From: Renibacterium salmoninarum ATCC 33209
GTDB lineage: Bacteria > Actinomycetota > Actinomycetes > Actinomycetales > Micrococcaceae
NCBI RefSeq assembly: GCF_000018885.1
Contig: NC_010168.1
Coordinates: 1,240,001-1,304,000, forward strand
DNA length: 64,000 nucleotides
Direction of reading: 5' to 3'
Below the pieces are notes generated by a model that was given only the letters and a program-made list of their open reading frames with translations, did not search any database and was not told where the DNA came from. This document shows positions 61,470 to 64,000 of the stretch, piece after piece (within the stretch, counting starts at the first letter, position 1; each line of letters starts with the position of its first letter). The position numbers and the translations under genes are program-made.

Positions 61470-62953
61470 ATGCTGAAAGTAGCCATCGTTGGTTCTGGAC
61501 TAGCTGGGCTTACCGCAGCGATCGGACTTGCTGGCCGTGCCGAGGTCACCTTGCTGAGCAAGGCTGAGCTAGGCGAATCGAACTCGCGCTACGCCCAAGG
61601 TGGGATTGCCGCGGTGCTTAGCGAGCAGCTTCGTACCCCCGGTGATTCCGTCGCTTCGCATGTCTCGGAGACCATGACCGCGGGTGCGCAGCTCAACTAC
61701 CGAGACGCCGTCGAACTGTTGTGCGAACAGGCGCAGCACACTATCGAATCGCTAGCGGACAATGGGCCCTTGGGCTAGAGGCTGCGCACAGTTTTGCTCG
61801 AATTCTGCACGTCGGTGGCGATGCGAGTGGCGCTGGCATTGTGAAGGCTTTGGCCGCGATTGTGTTGGAGTTTGCGCGGGACGGAAAGCTCCACTTGCGT
61901 GAAAAGACTGAACTGGTAGATCTACAGGTGGATTCCGGCCAAGTCACGGGCTTGCAGTTGCGCAGCGACGAAGGTCAAAAGATGACGGAAACCTTCGACG
62001 TCGTCGTACTCGCCAGCGGGGGCGGCGGCAAGCTCTTTGAGCACACCACTAATCCGGAGGGCGCAACCGCAGACGGTCTTGCCGTTGCTTGGCGCGCTGG
62101 GGCGGTGGTGCAAGATCTGGAATTCTTCCAGTTCCACCCCACGCTGATTGAGCACGAGCGGCCATTCATGGTGTCCGAAGCGGTTCGTGGCGAGGGCGCG
62201 GTGCTTATTGACCAAACCGGTGAACGGTTCATGCTGACCGTAGACGCGGCGGCCGAGCTAGCGCCGCGTGATGTGGTTTCTCGGGGCATCGCCGCGGTGA
62301 TCGCCGCTGGCGGCAAGGCTTTTCTAGATGCTCGACCGGTGGCGGCCAAGCATGGTCTCGGCTTTCTGGCCAAGCGGTTTCCAGGCATTTCGGCGCAACT
62401 GCTTGATCGCGGAATCGATTGGGAACGGGAGCCAGTCCCGGTAATCCCCGGGGCACATTATTGGATGGGTGGCATTGCTACCGATTTATCTGGCCGGAGC
62501 TCGATCCGAAACCTCTTCGCGGTTGGTGAGGCGGCTTGCACCGGCGTGCATGGCGCGAATCGCTTGGCTTCAAATTCCTTGCTTGAAGCTGCGGTATTTG
62601 CGGCACGTTCAGTGCAAGCAGTACTTGCGCTGCCGGTGAGGGCCGAATGGCCCAGCTTCGCTGCACAACCATTGGCCCTGGAAAACAGCGTCCTCACGCC
62701 GGAACGTGGCGAATTGCCGCAGCTTATGATGAGCCATGCCAGCTTGATTCGTGATGCTGATTCGCTCGCAGTAGCGGCAAAACAACTTTCGCAATTTAGT
62801 GCCGATGCACCACTTGTCACGGCCGCCCAGCTCCTAGTGGCGGCCGCGCAAAATCGTCAGGGCTCGATCGGCGCACATTGGCGTTCCGACTTTCCCGAGC
62901 TGCGCGATCAACCCCGTCATTGCTGGATCAAAAATGAAAGTTCGGTACCGTGA
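61470..62953 (+). pseudogene. nadB: L-aspartate oxidase, frameshifted with apparent deletion
   Basis: FAD enzyme that makes iminoaspartate for NadA. The first frame from ATG 61470 (MLKVAIVGSGLAGLTAAIGLAGRAEVTLLSKAELGESNSRYAQGGIAAVLSE) runs to IESLADNG and ends in TAG at 61776-61778. The rest (WALGLEAAHSFARILHVGGDASGAGIVKAL...SEAVRGEGAVLIDQTGERFM...GVHGANRLASNSLLEAAVFAAR) is one frame over. The ~10-15 residues that normally link these parts (a FDR-like segment) are missing, so a small out-of-frame deletion near 61757 is likelier than a one-base slip. FAD-binding and active-site parts are separated into different frames. Not functional. The stop overlaps nadC by 4 nt. Confidence 0.9.
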
Positions 62954-63852
62954 CCACCTTAAACACTGTGACCATTCAAGCTCTTACTAAGCAGCAGATC
63001 GAGGCAGTGGTTGCTGCCGCGCTGCTGGAAGACGCACCGTATGGCGATATCACTTCGCAGACACTGATCCCCGCGGACGCAACGGCTATTGCCACCGTAG
63101 GCGCGCGTGAAGCCGGTGTGTTGAGCGGCAGTGCGGTCTTCGATGCGGCGATGAAAATGACAGATCCAACGATTGAAGTCAGCTGGTTGCTGGCCGATGG
63201 TGAGCAGTTCGACGCCGGTGCACATCTGGCGACGGTCAAAGGGGCAGCCCGATCGGTGCTCACCGCAGAGCGAGTGGGATTGAACCTGCTGCAGCGTATG
63301 AGCGGCATTGCAACCTTGACTGCACAGTTCGTCGCGGCGCTAGCCGGGACAAAAGCCCGGATGGTGGATACTCGAAAAACTACGCCCGGTCTGCGTGCCC
63401 TAGAACGCTATGCGGTGCGTTGCGGTGGCGGGCACAATCATCGCTTCAGCCTCTCGGACGCCGTGATGGCAAAGGACAACCACTTAGCGGTGCTGACCGG
63501 AGGCGATCCGGAAAAGCTCACCGAGGTGTTGTCTGGTTTGCGTGGAAAGCTTTCGCATACAACGCATATTGAGGTTGAAGTAGACCGAATCGCGCAAATC
63601 GAACCGGTGCTGGCAGCCGGGGTGGAAACCATCCTGTTAGACAATTTCTCGCTGCCCGAATTGCGCCAAGGCGTGGAGTTGATTGGCGGCCGAGCTCTCA
63701 TCGAAGCAAGCGGAAACGTTCGGTTGGATACTGTCGCTGAGATTGCTCAGACCGGCGTCGATATCATCTCCGCCGGGGCCCTCACACACAGCGTTCGAGC
63801 ACTCGACTTGGGCCTGGATATTTCCTTCAATGCCCAAGGGGCGGAAGCCTAA
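62950..63852 (+). CDS. nadC: Nicotinate-nucleotide pyrophosphorylase (quinolinate phosphoribosyltransferase)
   Basis: Converts quinolinate and PRPP to nicotinate mononucleotide, CO2 and PPi. 300 residues. Conserved parts are LLEDAPYGDITSQTLIP, TAERVGLNLLQRMSGIATLT, MVDTRKTTPGLRALERYAVRCGGGHNHRFSLSDAVMAKDNHL and VETILLDNFSLPELR. GTG start in GTGA-type overlap with the nadB stop. Intact, but with nadB broken its substrate must come from elsewhere or the pathway is idle. Confidence 0.96.
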   Translation: MTTLNTVTIQALTKQQIEAVVAAALLEDAPYGDITSQTLIPADATAIATVGAREAGVLSGSAVFDAAMKMTDPTIEVSWLLADGEQFDAGAHLATVKGAARSVLTAERVGLNLLQRMSGIATLTAQFVAALAGTKARMVDTRKTTPGLRALERYAVRCGGGHNHRFSLSDAVMAKDNHLAVLTGGDPEKLTEVLSGLRGKLSHTTHIEVEVDRIAQIEPVLAAGVETILLDNFSLPELRQGVELIGGRALIEASGNVRLDTVAEIAQTGVDIISAGALTHSVRALDLGLDISFNAQGAEA

Positions 63853-63856
63853 TACC

Positions 63857-64000
63857 GTGATTTACCTTGACTCTGCGGCCACCTCGCCCGTACGCCGCGA
63901 AGCAATAGAGGCAATGTTTCCCGACCTCACAGGTTCTTTTGGCAATCCCTCCAGTCACCATAGTTTGGGGATGGCGGCAGCCCGCGCGCTTGCGGATGCA
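63857..64000 (+). CDS. Cysteine desulfurase (NifS/IscS-like), 3' cut by window
   Basis: The first 48 codons of a PLP-dependent aminotransferase-fold protein: MIYLDSAATSPVRREAIEAMFPDLTGSFGNPSSHHSLGMAAARAL is the characteristic NifS/IscS N-terminus (LDxAATxP ... FGNPSSxHxxG). The GTG start lies 4 nt after the nadC stop, so it belongs to the nad operon. That position fits a dedicated sulfur donor for the NadA iron-sulfur cluster (NadA-linked NifS-type genes are known), but catalytic Lys and Cys lie beyond the window. Confidence 0.88.
   Translation, partial: MIYLDSAATSPVRREAIEAMFPDLTGSFGNPSSHHSLGMAAARALADA

Overview
The window looks like a chromosomal segment of a Micrococcaceae actinobacterium. 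The evidence is an Arthrobacter/mycobacterial-type gene order (atpDC-DUF2550, nucS, clpS-DUF2017-murI-cAMP PDE-rph-rdgB), many GTG/TTG starts, GC in the mid-50s by eye, one 1.35-kb IS3-family element and an unusually high load of freshly broken genes. This combination best fits Renibacterium salmoninarum or a close relative. That name is an inference from gene content; no database was searched.

Layout. 1-9 kb: end of the ATP synthase operon, a cold-shock protein, nagA, the mismatch-specific nuclease nucS, a hydrolase, an AI-2E-type transporter and a large membrane protein of unknown function. 9-16.6 kb: a thioredoxin/TPR chaperone-like protein, an Old Yellow Enzyme, an ABC exporter whose permease is broken, nagB, a DUF3039 protein and a DEAD/DEAH helicase. 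16.6-20 kb (minus strand): pncB-pncA (NAD salvage), then a 19-residue leader peptide with three consecutive Thr codons and a terminator hairpin in front of a short threonyl-tRNA synthetase. This is a textbook-like ribosome-mediated attenuator. 20-24.8 kb: the conserved clpS-to-rdgB cluster and a DedA protein. 24.9-33.4 kb: an accessory zone with a frameshifted Na+/H+ antiporter fused to a UBP zinc finger, a doubly interrupted hypothetical gene, a GntR/ABC operon with a broken ATPase, an exonuclease-BRCT protein and a broken SDR. 33.46-34.8 kb: an IS994-like IS3-family element with a 3-bp target duplication. 34.8-43 kb: DUF4395, an ADP-ribosylglycohydrolase, aquaporin, a YhaN/YhaO (SbcCD-like) pair and an MFS transporter. 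43-52.8 kb: a 4-hydroxyphenylacetate (HPA) catabolic locus in which both subunits of the monooxygenase, the ring-cleavage dioxygenase and the semialdehyde dehydrogenase all carry nonsense or frameshift lesions, while the regulator, the aldolase-like gene, the FAH-RraA fusion and the transporter remain open. 53-58.7 kb: a protein kinase, then a 2-oxoacid dehydrogenase operon (E1 alpha, E1 beta, a stand-alone lipoyl domain, an alpha/beta hydrolase) and an amino-acid permease facing a broken Lrp/AsnC regulator. 59.2-64 kb: nrtR-nadA-nadB-nadC-(nifS-like) with an NrtR-type palindrome over the nrtR start codon.

How the parts connect. NAD supply: de novo synthesis (nadA, nadC) is encoded, but nadB is frameshifted with an apparent internal deletion, while salvage (pncA, pncB) is intact. 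The cell may therefore depend on environmental niacin. Aromatic catabolism is being lost. The recurrent lesion type (single-base indels and single nonsense codons with good flanking coding sequence) suggests recent reductive evolution of a host-associated lineage. About twelve genes in the window are affected.

No rRNA, tRNA, CRISPR array or prophage was seen. The only non-coding stretches over 250 bp are 2237-2506 and 7021-7309; both are described.
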